DNA of 31,144 nt from an uncultured Collinsella sp. (GTDB taxonomy: Bacteria > Actinomycetota > Coriobacteriia > Coriobacteriales > Coriobacteriaceae), in contig UQLF01000019.1 in NCBI GenBank assembly GCA_900541875.1, positions 1-31,144 of the forward strand, read 5' to 3'. Positions 1 to 7,183 of this stretch are shown in pieces. Below the pieces are notes generated by a model. That model was not told the origin of the DNA. It did no database searches and saw only the letters and a program-made list of their open reading frames with translations. The position numbers were made by a program, and so were the translations under genes. Within the stretch, counting starts at the first letter, position 1; the number at the start of each line of letters is the position of its first letter.

Positions 1-82
1 GCCGCGGGGGCGTTCAGCTAACTGCGGGAATGGCCTATTTGCTCAATGTGTTCGGCTGAGATCGGAAATCAACCCTGCGCGG

Positions 83-88
83 TATACT
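83..88 (+). promoter_or_regulatory. -10 box of dinB, leaderless arrangement
   Basis: TATACT matches the sigma-70-type -10 consensus at five of six positions and ends six bases before the ATG at 95. Transcription would start at or next to the A of that ATG, so the mRNA would have no 5' leader. There is no Shine-Dalgarno sequence before this ATG, which fits. No convincing -35 hexamer is visible at 16-18 bp spacing. The leaderless reading is an inference. Confidence 0.5.
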
Positions 89-94
89 CATGAC

Positions 95-1348
95 ATGGAA
101 AGATGCGAACATACATACGGTTATGAGGATGCCACGGGCGTCACACCGCCTCCCTGGACGGGTCCGGCGGTGGGCCTGATGGACCTCGATGCGTTTTTTG
201 CGAGCGTGGAAATGCTCGATCATCCCGAATGGCGCGGCAAGCCGCTCATCGTGGGTGGCGATGCCGATTCTCGCGGCGTTGTGTCCACCTGCTCATACGA
301 GGCGCGTCGCTTTGGCGTGCACTCCGCCATGCCCTCGGCGGAGGCGCAGCGCCTCTGTCCGCAGGCCATTTGGACGCACGGGCATTTCGATCGCTACCAC
401 GAGGTCAGCGCACAGGTCATGGCGATTCTCGCCGACGAGACCCCGCGCGTTGAGCGCGTATCCATCGACGAAGCCTTTATCGATATCACACCGGGTCGCT
501 TTGCGCCCGAAGACCCGCTGCTGGTCGCGCGGCGTATAAGCGATCGCGTGGCAGGGCTGGGAGTGACCTGCTCCATTGGCGTGGGCTGCAACAAGACGGT
601 CGCAAAGATCGCAAGCGAGCGGGATAAGCCGTTTGGGCTGACCATCGTGCGCCCCGGAACCGAGCAGCGCTTTTTGGCCGCGCTGCCAGTATCTGCCATG
701 AGCGGCATCGGGCGCTCGGCCGAGGAGCGACTGCGCCGCATGCGCATCTACACCCTCGGAGAGCTATCACGTGCACCGGAATCCACCTTGGCCTCTATTT
801 TTGGCGTCAACGGCGAGCGCATGCGCCAGCGCGCGCTGGGACTCGAAATCTCCGAAGTCACGAGTCTCGATGAAGAGCGCGAGGTCAAGTCGGTCAGCAA
901 TGAACGCACCTTTGCTAAAGATTTGACTGAGCGTGGGGATATTGAGGCGGCGATTGCGCTGCTGGGCGAGTCAGTGGGACGCCGTCTGCGCCGTCAGGGG
1001 CTGACGGGTACCACGGTGACGCTCAAGCTCAAGTATTCGTATGGCAGCGGACGCACGGCGCAGCGGCGGCTTCCGCACCCTACCGATGACGAGAATATCT
1101 TTGTTGCCGTGGCACTCGAGCTGCTCGGCAACATCTGGCAGGAAGGCATGCATGTTCGCTTAGCAGGCATCGGCATGAGCGACTTTGATCATCAGGGCGG
1201 CATCCAGACCGACCTGTTCTGCGAGATCGATGACCGCGGAGCCCAATCGAGCGACCGCCGCGACCTCTCCGTCGCCATCGACGCCGTCCGAGACAAATTC
1301 GGCGACACCGCCCTTTCCTTCGGCCGCCAATCCCGCTTCGACGATTAG
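95..1348 (+). CDS. dinB: DNA polymerase IV (Y-family translesion polymerase)
   Basis: Error-prone polymerase that extends past damaged template bases using the sliding clamp. The palm carries the metal-binding DLDAFF motif (residues 30-35) and SIDEAF (123-128). The fingers, thumb and little-finger regions follow, and the 417-residue length is a little above the usual 350-400. QTDLF at 371-375 matches the beta-clamp binding motif and lies 42 residues before the C terminus. The start at 95 adds about 25 residues before the conserved fold. The ATG at 179 or GTG at 170 are alternatives, but the -10 box at 83-88 favours a leaderless start at 95. No LexA-type box is evident upstream. The gene converges on the RAYT gene, with a hairpin repeat between them. 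Confidence 0.95.
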   Translation: MERCEHTYGYEDATGVTPPPWTGPAVGLMDLDAFFASVEMLDHPEWRGKPLIVGGDADSRGVVSTCSYEARRFGVHSAMPSAEAQRLCPQAIWTHGHFDRYHEVSAQVMAILADETPRVERVSIDEAFIDITPGRFAPEDPLLVARRISDRVAGLGVTCSIGVGCNKTVAKIASERDKPFGLTIVRPGTEQRFLAALPVSAMSGIGRSAEERLRRMRIYTLGELSRAPESTLASIFGVNGERMRQRALGLEISEVTSLDEEREVKSVSNERTFAKDLTERGDIEAAIALLGESVGRRLRRQGLTGTTVTLKLKYSYGSGRTAQRRLPHPTDDENIFVAVALELLGNIWQEGMHVRLAGIGMSDFDHQGGIQTDLFCEIDDRGAQSSDRRDLSVAIDAVRDKFGDTALSFGRQSRFDD

Positions 1349-1381
1349 TCCCTGAGGCAAAAAGAAAGCCGGGTAGCTGCG

Positions 1382-1416
1382 AATGATTATTCTAGGACGG
1401 GGATTTTTTAATCATT
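1382..1416 (+). repeat. REP-like hairpin, GGACGGGG core (RAYT 3' side)
   Basis: The arms AATGATTA (1382-1389) and TAATCATT (1409-1416) are perfectly complementary and enclose a 19-nt loop containing GGACGGGG. An inverted copy at 2268-2302 matches this unit at 29 of 35 positions. The unit starts a few bases beyond the RAYT stop codon and lies between the convergent dinB and RAYT genes. Confidence 0.8.
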
Positions 1417-1423
1417 TGGAGCG

Positions 1424-2164
1424 TCATTTCGCACTTTGAATGATATTGGTCCCAATTCCCGTCAGACGCGAAATCTGGTCAATCGTAAACCCCCGATGCC
1501 TCAACACTGCCAGAAGACGATTTCGCTCTGATTTCGGCAAAGTTTTAAGCTGATAAGGCTCATGCGGAGCCAAAAGAGCCCGGGCAACTTCCAGCGCATC
1601 CATATCGGAGATATGCTTACCTTCGGGCATAAAATAGGGATTAGGCTTGCCGTCGGTACTCGAAAGATAAAACGCTTCCGTACCCCCAAACAGATTGAGA
1701 ATACCTTCACAATCACAAATTTCGGGATGAGAGAAATACTCATGGAAGCTGCTCCAGCGATACAGAGGAGCAGAAGAAATACCTGCTTTTGCAGGATTGT
1801 CGTGTATGTATCGGACGCAACGGAGCAGCTGTTTGTCGTCAGAAATGATCACACTCTTGAATCGTTCCTGGAACACCGGTCCGCGGCGGCCGGTTTTTTG
1901 ATTGAAGTGTTTCGCATATGCCGTATCAATCGCATGCATAGCAACGCTCATCTGATTATCGAGATCATCAAATAGCAGGTGAACATGATTGTCCATGAGG
2001 CACCAGGCAAGAAGACGAATATGAGCGGACGTAAATCGTCTGTTCAATAGATTGAGAAAATAAAGGCGATCGTCATCGTCTTCGAAGATCAGCTGGCCAG
2101 CACAGCCCTTGAGCATGACGTGATAATGGCCGAGTTCGGACAACGCACGGGCAACACGAGTCAT
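1424..2164 (-). CDS. REP-associated tyrosine transposase (RAYT, Y1 HUH family)
   Basis: Single-strand DNA transposase/nuclease of the IS200-like Y1 superfamily, in the lineage that acts on REP hairpins. With the start at 2164 the protein has 246 residues. The HUH motif is NHVH (H60, H62). GPVFQERFKS is the conserved RAYT/IS200 strand. The catalytic tyrosine is Y119 in RYIHDNPAKAG. The last ~25 residues form a helix-turn-helix-like segment, GFTIDQISRLTG. I chose the ATG at 2164 because GGAGGG lies about 6 nt before it; the frame stays open to 2269, but that stretch runs through a terminator. Two inverted hairpin repeats (1382-1416, 2268-2302) flank the gene, as expected of a RAYT locus. The gene looks intact. 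Base composition is visibly more AT-rich than the neighbours, suggesting acquisition. Confidence 0.93.
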   Translation of the reverse strand: MTRVARALSELGHYHVMLKGCAGQLIFEDDDDRLYFLNLLNRRFTSAHIRLLAWCLMDNHVHLLFDDLDNQMSVAMHAIDTAYAKHFNQKTGRRGPVFQERFKSVIISDDKQLLRCVRYIHDNPAKAGISSAPLYRWSSFHEYFSHPEICDCEGILNLFGGTEAFYLSSTDGKPNPYFMPEGKHISDMDALEVARALLAPHEPYQLKTLPKSERNRLLAVLRHRGFTIDQISRLTGIGTNIIQSAK

Positions 2165-2217
2165 CGAAACCCTCCCTTCCAAGGATGCAGTAGCCACAGC
2201 ATACAAAAGGAAAGGAA

Positions 2218-2257
2218 GAAAAAGGCCGAACCGCCCAACAAAGGTGAGCGGTTCGGC
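2218..2257 (-). terminator. Intrinsic terminator of the rplU-rsfS block
   Basis: A perfect 10-bp stem (GCCGAACCGC at 2225-2234 with GCGGTTCGGC at 2248-2257) has a 13-nt loop. On the minus strand it is followed by a T-rich tract, CCTTTTTCTTCC. It lies downstream of rsfS and upstream of the RAYT start. It would stop read-through from the ribosome-biogenesis genes and insulate the transposase. Confidence 0.8.
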
Positions 2258-2267
2258 AAACGGTAGC

Positions 2268-2302
2268 AATGATTATTTTATCCCCGTCCCAGAAAAATCA
2301 TT
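2268..2302 (-). repeat. REP-like hairpin, GGACGGGG core (RAYT 5' side)
   Basis: Inverted copy of the repeat at 1382-1416. The arms AATGATT (2268-2274) and AATCATT (2296-2302) enclose CCCCGTCC on the plus strand. The last base of the repeat is the first base of the rsfS stop triplet as read on the plus strand (2302-2304). The repeat therefore sits directly between rsfS and its terminator. Confidence 0.8.
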
Positions 2303-2757
2303 TAGAGGAGGTTGAGGGGGAGCTGGGGAGCGTCACCCCAGAGCTTTTCGAGACGGTAGAAGTCGCGCGCCTCGGGAGTGAAGACGTGGACGACAACCGA
2401 ACCGTAGTCCATGAGCATCCAGGTCTTCTGCTCGCGACCCTCGATGGAGAACGGGTGCTCGCCGCAAGCCTCGGCGACCTTCTCCTCGATCTCGTCGACG
2501 ATAGAATCGACCTGGCGGTTGTTGGTACCGGTGGCAAGCACAAAGTAGTCGCATACGTCGGAAAGCTCGGTCAGGTCGAGCACCTGAACGTCCTCGCCCT
2601 TCTTGTCGTAGGCGGCCTGCGCGGCGGCGCGGGCGACATCCTCGGCAGCGACACCGCTCGCGGACAGCGAGGCGGCAGTGCGGTCGGACGTGGCAACGAA
2701 ACTCTTGTGCTCCACACCTTCAAGAATCTGCTCGCCGGTCATGGTCTCGTCGGCCAT
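2302..2757 (-). CDS. rsfS: Ribosomal silencing factor RsfS
   Basis: RsfS binds ribosomal protein L14 on the large subunit and blocks joining with the 30S subunit, for example in stationary phase. The conserved domain covers about residues 37-145 and includes ARAAAQAAYDKKGEDVQVLD, SDVCDYFVLATG and WMLMDYGSVVVHVF, which are typical of the family. About 36 residues precede the domain and are not conserved in type. AGAGGT lies about 6 nt before the ATG at 2757. It is the last gene of the nadD-yqeK-rsfS group, a common arrangement in Gram-positives. The TAA stop overlaps a REP-like hairpin, and the terminator lies 45 bp further on. Confidence 0.95.
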   Translation of the reverse strand: MADETMTGEQILEGVEHKSFVATSDRTAASLSASGVAAEDVARAAAQAAYDKKGEDVQVLDLTELSDVCDYFVLATGTNNRQVDSIVDEIEEKVAEACGEHPFSIEGREQKTWMLMDYGSVVVHVFTPEARDFYRLEKLWGDAPQLPLNLL

Positions 2758-2784
2758 GGAATACCTCTTTCTAGACAGCCCGAG

Positions 2785-3393
2785 CTAGCGCAGCTGGGCG
2801 TAATGGTTGTAAATCGTAATAGCCGTGGGATAAAGATAGCGCCCGGACTGGATCACATAGACCAGACCCTGCGCAAAACAGGAGAAGAACAACTCATCGA
2901 GCGTCGACTCCCCCACCATCTCGCGCAGGGCATGCGCATAGTCGCCGTGGCGGTTGGGCTCGATGGCATCGGCCACAAAGACCACCATATCGAGCGGCGT
3001 CATGTCACAGGCACCCACGGTATGACGGTCGACAGCCTGGAAAACGGCCGGCGACAGTTCGGGAAAAAGCTGCGGAAGTTCATAGGCGGCAACAGGGCCA
3101 TGCAAAAGCGGCGTCGCGGCGGAAGGAGAGCCGGCAATCTTAATGCCGTAATGCAGAGCGCGCGTAACCAGCTCGTCGTCGGAGAGCACTTTGTCCCAGT
3201 CGTGGATCAGACCGGCAGCAGCGGCATCAAAGCGGTCAACGCCGTAGACCTCGGCCAGATGAAGTGCGGTCTCGGCAACACCCAGCGAATGCACATAGCG
3301 CTTGCGCTTATCCTTCATGCGAACATCGAGCAGCTCTTGAATGCGCTTGAGCAGTGCGCGCTCATCGCCCTCAAACTGATCCTCTACCGACAA
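2785..3393 (-). CDS. yqeK: HD-domain hydrolase YqeK (diadenosine tetraphosphatase family)
   Basis: YqeK proteins are HD-domain phosphohydrolases. Members of the family cleave Ap4A symmetrically to ADP. The metal-site residues are visible: H35 in RYVHSLGV, HD at 64-65 in LIHDWDK, then LLHGPVAA, RHTVG and FVADAIEP. The 202-residue length is normal. The start is TTG at 3393, with a GGGGG run about 6 nt upstream and no better ATG nearby. It lies 12 bp after nadD and before rsfS, the usual nadD-yqeK-rsfS order. The biochemical assignment comes from family knowledge. Confidence 0.9.
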   Translation of the reverse strand: MSVEDQFEGDERALLKRIQELLDVRMKDKRKRYVHSLGVAETALHLAEVYGVDRFDAAAAGLIHDWDKVLSDDELVTRALHYGIKIAGSPSAATPLLHGPVAAYELPQLFPELSPAVFQAVDRHTVGACDMTPLDMVVFVADAIEPNRHGDYAHALREMVGESTLDELFFSCFAQGLVYVIQSGRYLYPTAITIYNHYAQLR

Positions 3394-3405
3394 CGTAGAC
3401 CCCCA

Positions 3406-4083
3406 TCACTCAAAATCTTCTTGGCCCAGATCGACATACAAACCGCGCTTGCGAATGTAGCCGAGCACGGACTCGCTCGTAAGATAGCGCACGCTCATGC
3501 CGCGGGCAACTCGCTTACGAATGTTCGTCGAGCTGATCGCCAGCGCCGGAATCTGAATATAGCGCACGTCGAACGGCAGCCCCGACTCTTTGATTCGGGC
3601 ACGCGCCGTATCGATATCAAAGCCCGGTCGCGTCGCCGCAATAAAGGTAGCAAGCTCAGCGATTCGTTCGGCATCATGCCAGGTCACGATATCGATAATC
3701 GCGTCGGCGCCCGTAATAAAGTAGAGCTTTACCTGCGGCGGGTAAAAGTCGCGAAGGGCATGAAGCGTGTCGGCCGTATAGGTTACGCCCGGGCGGTCGA
3801 TCTCGAACCGGCTCGCCAAAAAGGCCGGGTTCGCGGCGGTGGCGAGGACCGTCATGGCATAACGGTCCTCGGCAGGCGTCACCGGCTTGTCAAGCTTAAA
3901 GGCGGGAGACCCTGCCGGCATAAAGAGCACAGCGTCCAAGTCGAGCGACTCGCGCGCCTGCTCGGCGGTCACCAGGTGCCCGTAATGGATGGGATCAAAG
4001 GTGCCGCCCATAATGCCGAGCCTAAACTCCCGCCCGTCCTCTAGAGGAAGCTCGGGCAGACCGATTCCACCGCGCAGCGACAT
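3406..4083 (-). CDS. nadD: Nicotinate-nucleotide adenylyltransferase
   Basis: Transfers AMP from ATP to nicotinate mononucleotide, giving deamido-NAD in NAD biosynthesis. The nucleotidyltransferase signature LGIMGGTFDPIHYGH is at residues 22-36, with the ATP-binding histidines H33 and H36. The second signature, AISSTNIRKRV, lies near the C terminus. About 20 residues precede the fold. The 225-residue length is within the family range. The ATG at 4083 starts three bases after the obgE stop, so translation is probably coupled. The gene belongs to the obgE-nadD-yqeK-rsfS string. Confidence 0.95.
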   Translation of the reverse strand: MSLRGGIGLPELPLEDGREFRLGIMGGTFDPIHYGHLVTAEQARESLDLDAVLFMPAGSPAFKLDKPVTPAEDRYAMTVLATAANPAFLASRFEIDRPGVTYTADTLHALRDFYPPQVKLYFITGADAIIDIVTWHDAERIAELATFIAATRPGFDIDTARARIKESGLPFDVRYIQIPALAISSTNIRKRVARGMSVRYLTSESVLGYIRKRGLYVDLGQEDFE

Positions 4084-4086
4084 GGC

Positions 4087-5553
4087 TTACTCGCCCTCCG
4101 AGGTCTCGGCATCGTCCGCGGCATCCACCGCATCGACAACCTCGACGCCCTCATCCGCAGCATCGGTCACGTCAATGGCCTCAACGGCAACGTCCTCGCC
4201 AGCATCCTCGAGCTCCTCGTACTCCGAGAAGTCCTCGGCGCCCTCAAAGTCAAAGGCGCGCTGGCAAATGCGGACCTCGTCGCCCGCACGGCAACCGGCC
4301 TTCTCGAGCGCGTCGTCAACACCCATACGCGCAAACTTATGCTGCAGGTAAATGACGGCTTCCTCGTTTTCCCAGTCGGTCTGGATGACCATGCGCTCGA
4401 TGGCACGACCGACCACGCGGAAGGCACCGGGCTCTTCCTGAACAATGCGGAAACGCTTCTCACGCTGCAGGCGACGGCGCTCCCACTCATCGTCGCGCAG
4501 AACGACCGGCTCATCCGAGACAGCCAACTCGGCGCGCAGCTTAGCCACCTGCTCGCCCACGGCAAGCATTAGCGTGTTGAGGCCGGCGCCCGTCACGGCA
4601 GACACGGCAAAGAACATATGTCCATCGTCGAGCGCTGCGCGCTTGAGGTCGGCAATCTTGTCGGCCGTGCCCGGCGCATCGCACTTGTTGGCAACGACGA
4701 TCTGCGGACGCTCCGAAAGCTCGGCGCCATACTGCTCGAGCTCGCGGTTGATGATGTGGTAATCCTCGACCGGATCGCGATCCTCAAAACCACCCGTCAT
4801 GTCGACGACGTGCATGATCAGGGCCGTACGCTCAATGTGGCGCAGGAACTGGTGACCCAGGCCCTTACCCTCGCTCGCGCCTTCGATAAGACCGGGGACG
4901 TCGGCAACGACGTAAGAATATTCACCGGCACGCACCATGCCGAGGTTCGGCACGAGCGTGGTAAACGGGTAGTCAGCAATCTTGGGACGGGCGGCACTCA
5001 TGCGCGCGATGAGCGATGACTTACCCACGGAGGGAAAGCCCACGAGCGCGGCATCGGCCATAAGCTTCATCTCGAGCTCGATCCAGTGCTCCTCGGCCGG
5101 TTCGCCCAACTGGGCAAAGGCCGGAGCGCGACGCACCGACGTCACAAAGTGCGTGTTGCCCAGACCGCCGACACCGCCGGGCGCCACGACGACGCGCTCG
5201 CCGTCGTGCACCAGGTCGGCAATCTCGAACATCGGTGTCTGCGTCTCGGGGTCGAGCTCGCGCACCACGGTGCCCATAGGGACCTTGAGAATCAGGTCCT
5301 CGCCGCTCTTACCGTTACGACGGGCACCCTGCCCGTGCGTGCCGCGCTCGGCGCGGAAGTGATGCTTAAAGCGGTAATCGATCAGCGAAGACAGCTGAGC
5401 ATCGGCCTGGATGACGACATTGCCGCCACGACCGCCGTCGCCGCCATCGGGGCCGCCCTTGGGGACAAATGCCTCGCGCCTAAACGACATGCATCCGGCT
5501 CCGCCGTCGCCGCCGCACACGTTAATGCGGCTGATATCGGTGAACTGTGACAA
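4087..5553 (-). CDS. obgE: GTPase Obg (ribosome assembly)
   Basis: Essential GTPase acting in late 50S assembly and stress control. It has three domains: the glycine-rich Obg fold (about 1-160), the G domain with P-loop GFPSVGKSS (172-180), DVPGLIEGA and NKCD, and a C-terminal OCT domain (about 345-425). The P-loop has SV where NA is commoner. A strongly acidic tail of roughly 50 residues, rich in Asp, Glu and Val, follows. The total of 488 residues is at the long end for the family. The start is TTG at 5553 with AGGAGG 8 nt upstream. A terminator-like hairpin lies just before it, so expression may partly depend on read-through from rplU-rpmA. Confidence 0.96.
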   Translation of the reverse strand: MSQFTDISRINVCGGDGGAGCMSFRREAFVPKGGPDGGDGGRGGNVVIQADAQLSSLIDYRFKHHFRAERGTHGQGARRNGKSGEDLILKVPMGTVVRELDPETQTPMFEIADLVHDGERVVVAPGGVGGLGNTHFVTSVRRAPAFAQLGEPAEEHWIELEMKLMADAALVGFPSVGKSSLIARMSAARPKIADYPFTTLVPNLGMVRAGEYSYVVADVPGLIEGASEGKGLGHQFLRHIERTALIMHVVDMTGGFEDRDPVEDYHIINRELEQYGAELSERPQIVVANKCDAPGTADKIADLKRAALDDGHMFFAVSAVTGAGLNTLMLAVGEQVAKLRAELAVSDEPVVLRDDEWERRRLQREKRFRIVQEEPGAFRVVGRAIERMVIQTDWENEEAVIYLQHKFARMGVDDALEKAGCRAGDEVRICQRAFDFEGAEDFSEYEELEDAGEDVAVEAIDVTDAADEGVEVVDAVDAADDAETSEGE

Positions 5554-5569
5554 CAGAATCGCCTCCTAC

Positions 5570-5612
5570 AAAAAGAGGGAGACCCTTGAATCCTAAAACT
5601 CAAGTGCCTCCC
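5570..5612 (-). terminator. Terminator-like hairpin between rpmA and obgE
   Basis: On the minus strand GGGAG pairs with CTCCC and CTTGA with TCAAG, with small internal loops, and TCTTTTT follows. The hairpin lies between the rpmA stop and the obgE Shine-Dalgarno. It probably terminates part of the abundant ribosomal-protein transcript and lets less through to obgE. Confidence 0.65.
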
Positions 5613-5637
5613 ACATATGTGCTCTATGAAGGGTGAA

Positions 5638-5895
5638 TTACGCGTTCGCGAGCGGGCGTACGCTGACCCTGTGCTTGATACCCTTGTGGAACTCAACGGT
5701 ACCGTCGACCAGCGCGAACAGCGTGTCGTCCTTACCACGGCCAACGTTCTCACCCGGGTGGATGTGCGTGCCGTGCTGACGGACGAGAATCGTGCCCGTG
5801 GTTACCGTCTGGCCGGCATAGCGCTTCGTGCCAAGGCGCTGACCGCGGGAGTCACGGCCATTACGGGAGGAACCGAGTCCTTTTTTGTGTGCCAT
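5638..5895 (-). CDS. rpmA: 50S ribosomal protein L27
   Basis: Large-subunit protein whose N terminus reaches the peptidyl-transferase centre. It is nearly textbook in sequence: MAHKKGLGSSRNGRDS at the start, GTHIHPGENVGRGKDDTLFA in the middle, 85 residues in all. It starts directly with the mature-type N terminus. It lacks the cleavable extension that Firmicutes L27 carries, and correspondingly no prp protease gene lies between rplU and rpmA. It is co-transcribed with rplU, 33 bp downstream of it. Confidence 0.98.
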   Translation of the reverse strand: MAHKKGLGSSRNGRDSRGQRLGTKRYAGQTVTTGTILVRQHGTHIHPGENVGRGKDDTLFALVDGTVEFHKGIKHRVSVRPLANA

Positions 5896-5928
5896 TGTGT
5901 ATACCTACTCTTTCGTTACGAGTGTAAT

Positions 5929-6303
5929 CTACTCGGCGACGGGAGCCTCGGCAACAGCCTCGGCCTCTGCCTTGACAGCCTTCTTGGCGCGGGACGTAGC
6001 CTGGACCTTCACGATCTTCAGCTTGGTGAGCTGCTGACGGTGACCCTTCAGACGACGATAGCGCTTACGCTTGTGGAACTTGAAGACCAGCTGCTTCTCG
6101 CCCTTGAACTGCTCAACGATCTGAGCGGTAACCTTGGCCTTGGCCAGCTTGTCGGGATCGGTGACGATCTTCTTACCATCGTTGAGGAAGATAACCGGCA
6201 GGGTGACCTTGTCGCCCTCATTGCCCTCGATCTTCTCGACGGTGATGACATCGTCGGTGGCGACCTTGTACTGCTTGCCGCCCGTGTTAACGATTGCGTA
6301 CAT
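5929..6303 (-). CDS. rplU: 50S ribosomal protein L21
   Basis: Large-subunit protein that binds 23S rRNA. The N terminus MYAIVNTGGKQYKV and the basic block KFHKRKRYRRLKGHRQQ are diagnostic. I place the start at 6303, which has GAAGGG about 9 nt upstream; an ATG seven codons earlier lacks a ribosome binding site. The protein has 124 residues. That includes an Ala/Glu/Lys-rich C-terminal extension of about 20 residues beyond the usual ~103. A clear promoter lies 43-71 bp upstream. Confidence 0.97.
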   Translation of the reverse strand: MYAIVNTGGKQYKVATDDVITVEKIEGNEGDKVTLPVIFLNDGKKIVTDPDKLAKAKVTAQIVEQFKGEKQLVFKFHKRKRYRRLKGHRQQLTKLKIVKVQATSRAKKAVKAEAEAVAEAPVAE

Positions 6304-6345
6304 GTTTACTTGCCCTTCATGCATCAGTTAGTGCAACAGCCGAAT

Positions 6346-6374
6346 ATAGTAGCAGGCGAAAATACCCCCGTCAA
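6346..6374 (-). promoter_or_regulatory. Promoter of rplU-rpmA
   Basis: On the minus strand TTGACG (6369-6374), a 17-bp spacer and TACTAT (6346-6351) form a good sigma-70-type promoter. The -35 box overlaps the TGA stop codon of the upstream DUF2344 gene. The ribosomal protein genes can thus be transcribed independently of the cell-shape block. Confidence 0.75.
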
Positions 6375-7183
6375 CGAGTATGTGGAGCAAATCCACAAGT
6401 TCGCACAGGTATGGGGCTGACGAGTCGGCCCTCGTCGTCCTCGCATGCTTGATTCTGACGCTCGACATCGTAGGAGCAGATGGTCACGAGGTCTTGCATA
6501 CCGGTGGAAACAATAGGTGCATCCACGCCCGGGGTCAAGCCCTGCAACAAAACATCAGCAGCGGAAAGCAAAATTTCCGGACGCATGGAGCCCTCGTTGT
6601 CGGCATGGGTGTCGAGCATGAGCACCAAATGGTCCGGGCGCTCCCCCGCCGTGAGCTCATAGCCCACGAGCGTGTGATCCAAATCCAAGCGCTTGCTCTT
6701 TTTGCCGCGCGCGTAGTCGATGCCGTGGCCCGCGCGCAGCGTGTCGATCGCACGACGCACCTCGTCGGCGCTTACGGGCGCCTCGGGATCCAAGTGCAGG
6801 TCGATGCGATACGACAGGCGCGTGAGCTGCGCCGTCAACGCCGGCGTGCGCACGTCGATGTACGCCGCCTCGATGGGCGCCAGATCGGCCGGAGACGCCG
6901 CAGCCAGGCGCCCAAACGCCTCGTCGAGCGCCACGAACTCGGTCATAAACAGGTCATACCACTCGCAGGTCGACGACGTACCCACCGGTAGCGCCGAAGA
7001 GAAGCCCACGCGCATGTGCGGAGAGAAGCCCTGCGTAACGGCATAGGGAAGTCCCGCACGGCGCACGATGCGCTCAATGGTATGGATTACTTCGAGATGG
7101 CCCAGGTACTTAAGGCGATCGCGCTTGCCATAGCGAACACGAAGCCTAAAGAGCGAGGGGTTGTCGGTCAGGCGCTCACTCAT
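6371..7183 (-). CDS. TIGR03936/DUF2344 radical SAM-associated protein
   Basis: 270-residue protein of the DUF2344 family, recognised by the N-terminal RLRVRYGKRDRLKYLGHLE and GFSPHMRVGFSSALPVG. The family is found next to, or fused to, the TIGR03960 radical SAM protein, and its biochemical role is unknown to me. Here it starts at an ATG overlapping the radical SAM stop by 4 bp (ATGA), so the two are translationally coupled. That supports a shared function, perhaps in RNA or ribosome modification given the ribosomal protein genes downstream (inference). Confidence 0.88.
   Translation of the reverse strand: MSERLTDNPSLFRLRVRYGKRDRLKYLGHLEVIHTIERIVRRAGLPYAVTQGFSPHMRVGFSSALPVGTSSTCEWYDLFMTEFVALDEAFGRLAAASPADLAPIEAAYIDVRTPALTAQLTRLSYRIDLHLDPEAPVSADEVRRAIDTLRAGHGIDYARGKKSKRLDLDHTLVGYELTAGERPDHLVLMLDTHADNEGSMRPEILLSAADVLLQGLTPGVDAPIVSTGMQDLVTICSYDVERQNQACEDDEGRLVSPIPVRTCGFAPHTR

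Noticed and set aside
51..120. LexA/SOS box near dinB
   Set aside because: GAAC-like and GTT-like halves are present, but the spacing and symmetry do not fit the Gram-positive or E. coli consensus.
2165..2269. Upstream start for the RAYT protein
   Set aside because: The extra hydrophobic stretch comes from translating the terminator region. ATG 2164 has GGAGGG upstream and fits the family N terminus.
2269..4044. Long plus-strand frame opposite rsfS, yqeK and nadD
   Set aside because: Starts inside the REP hairpin and crosses three genuine genes in antisense; no motif seen.
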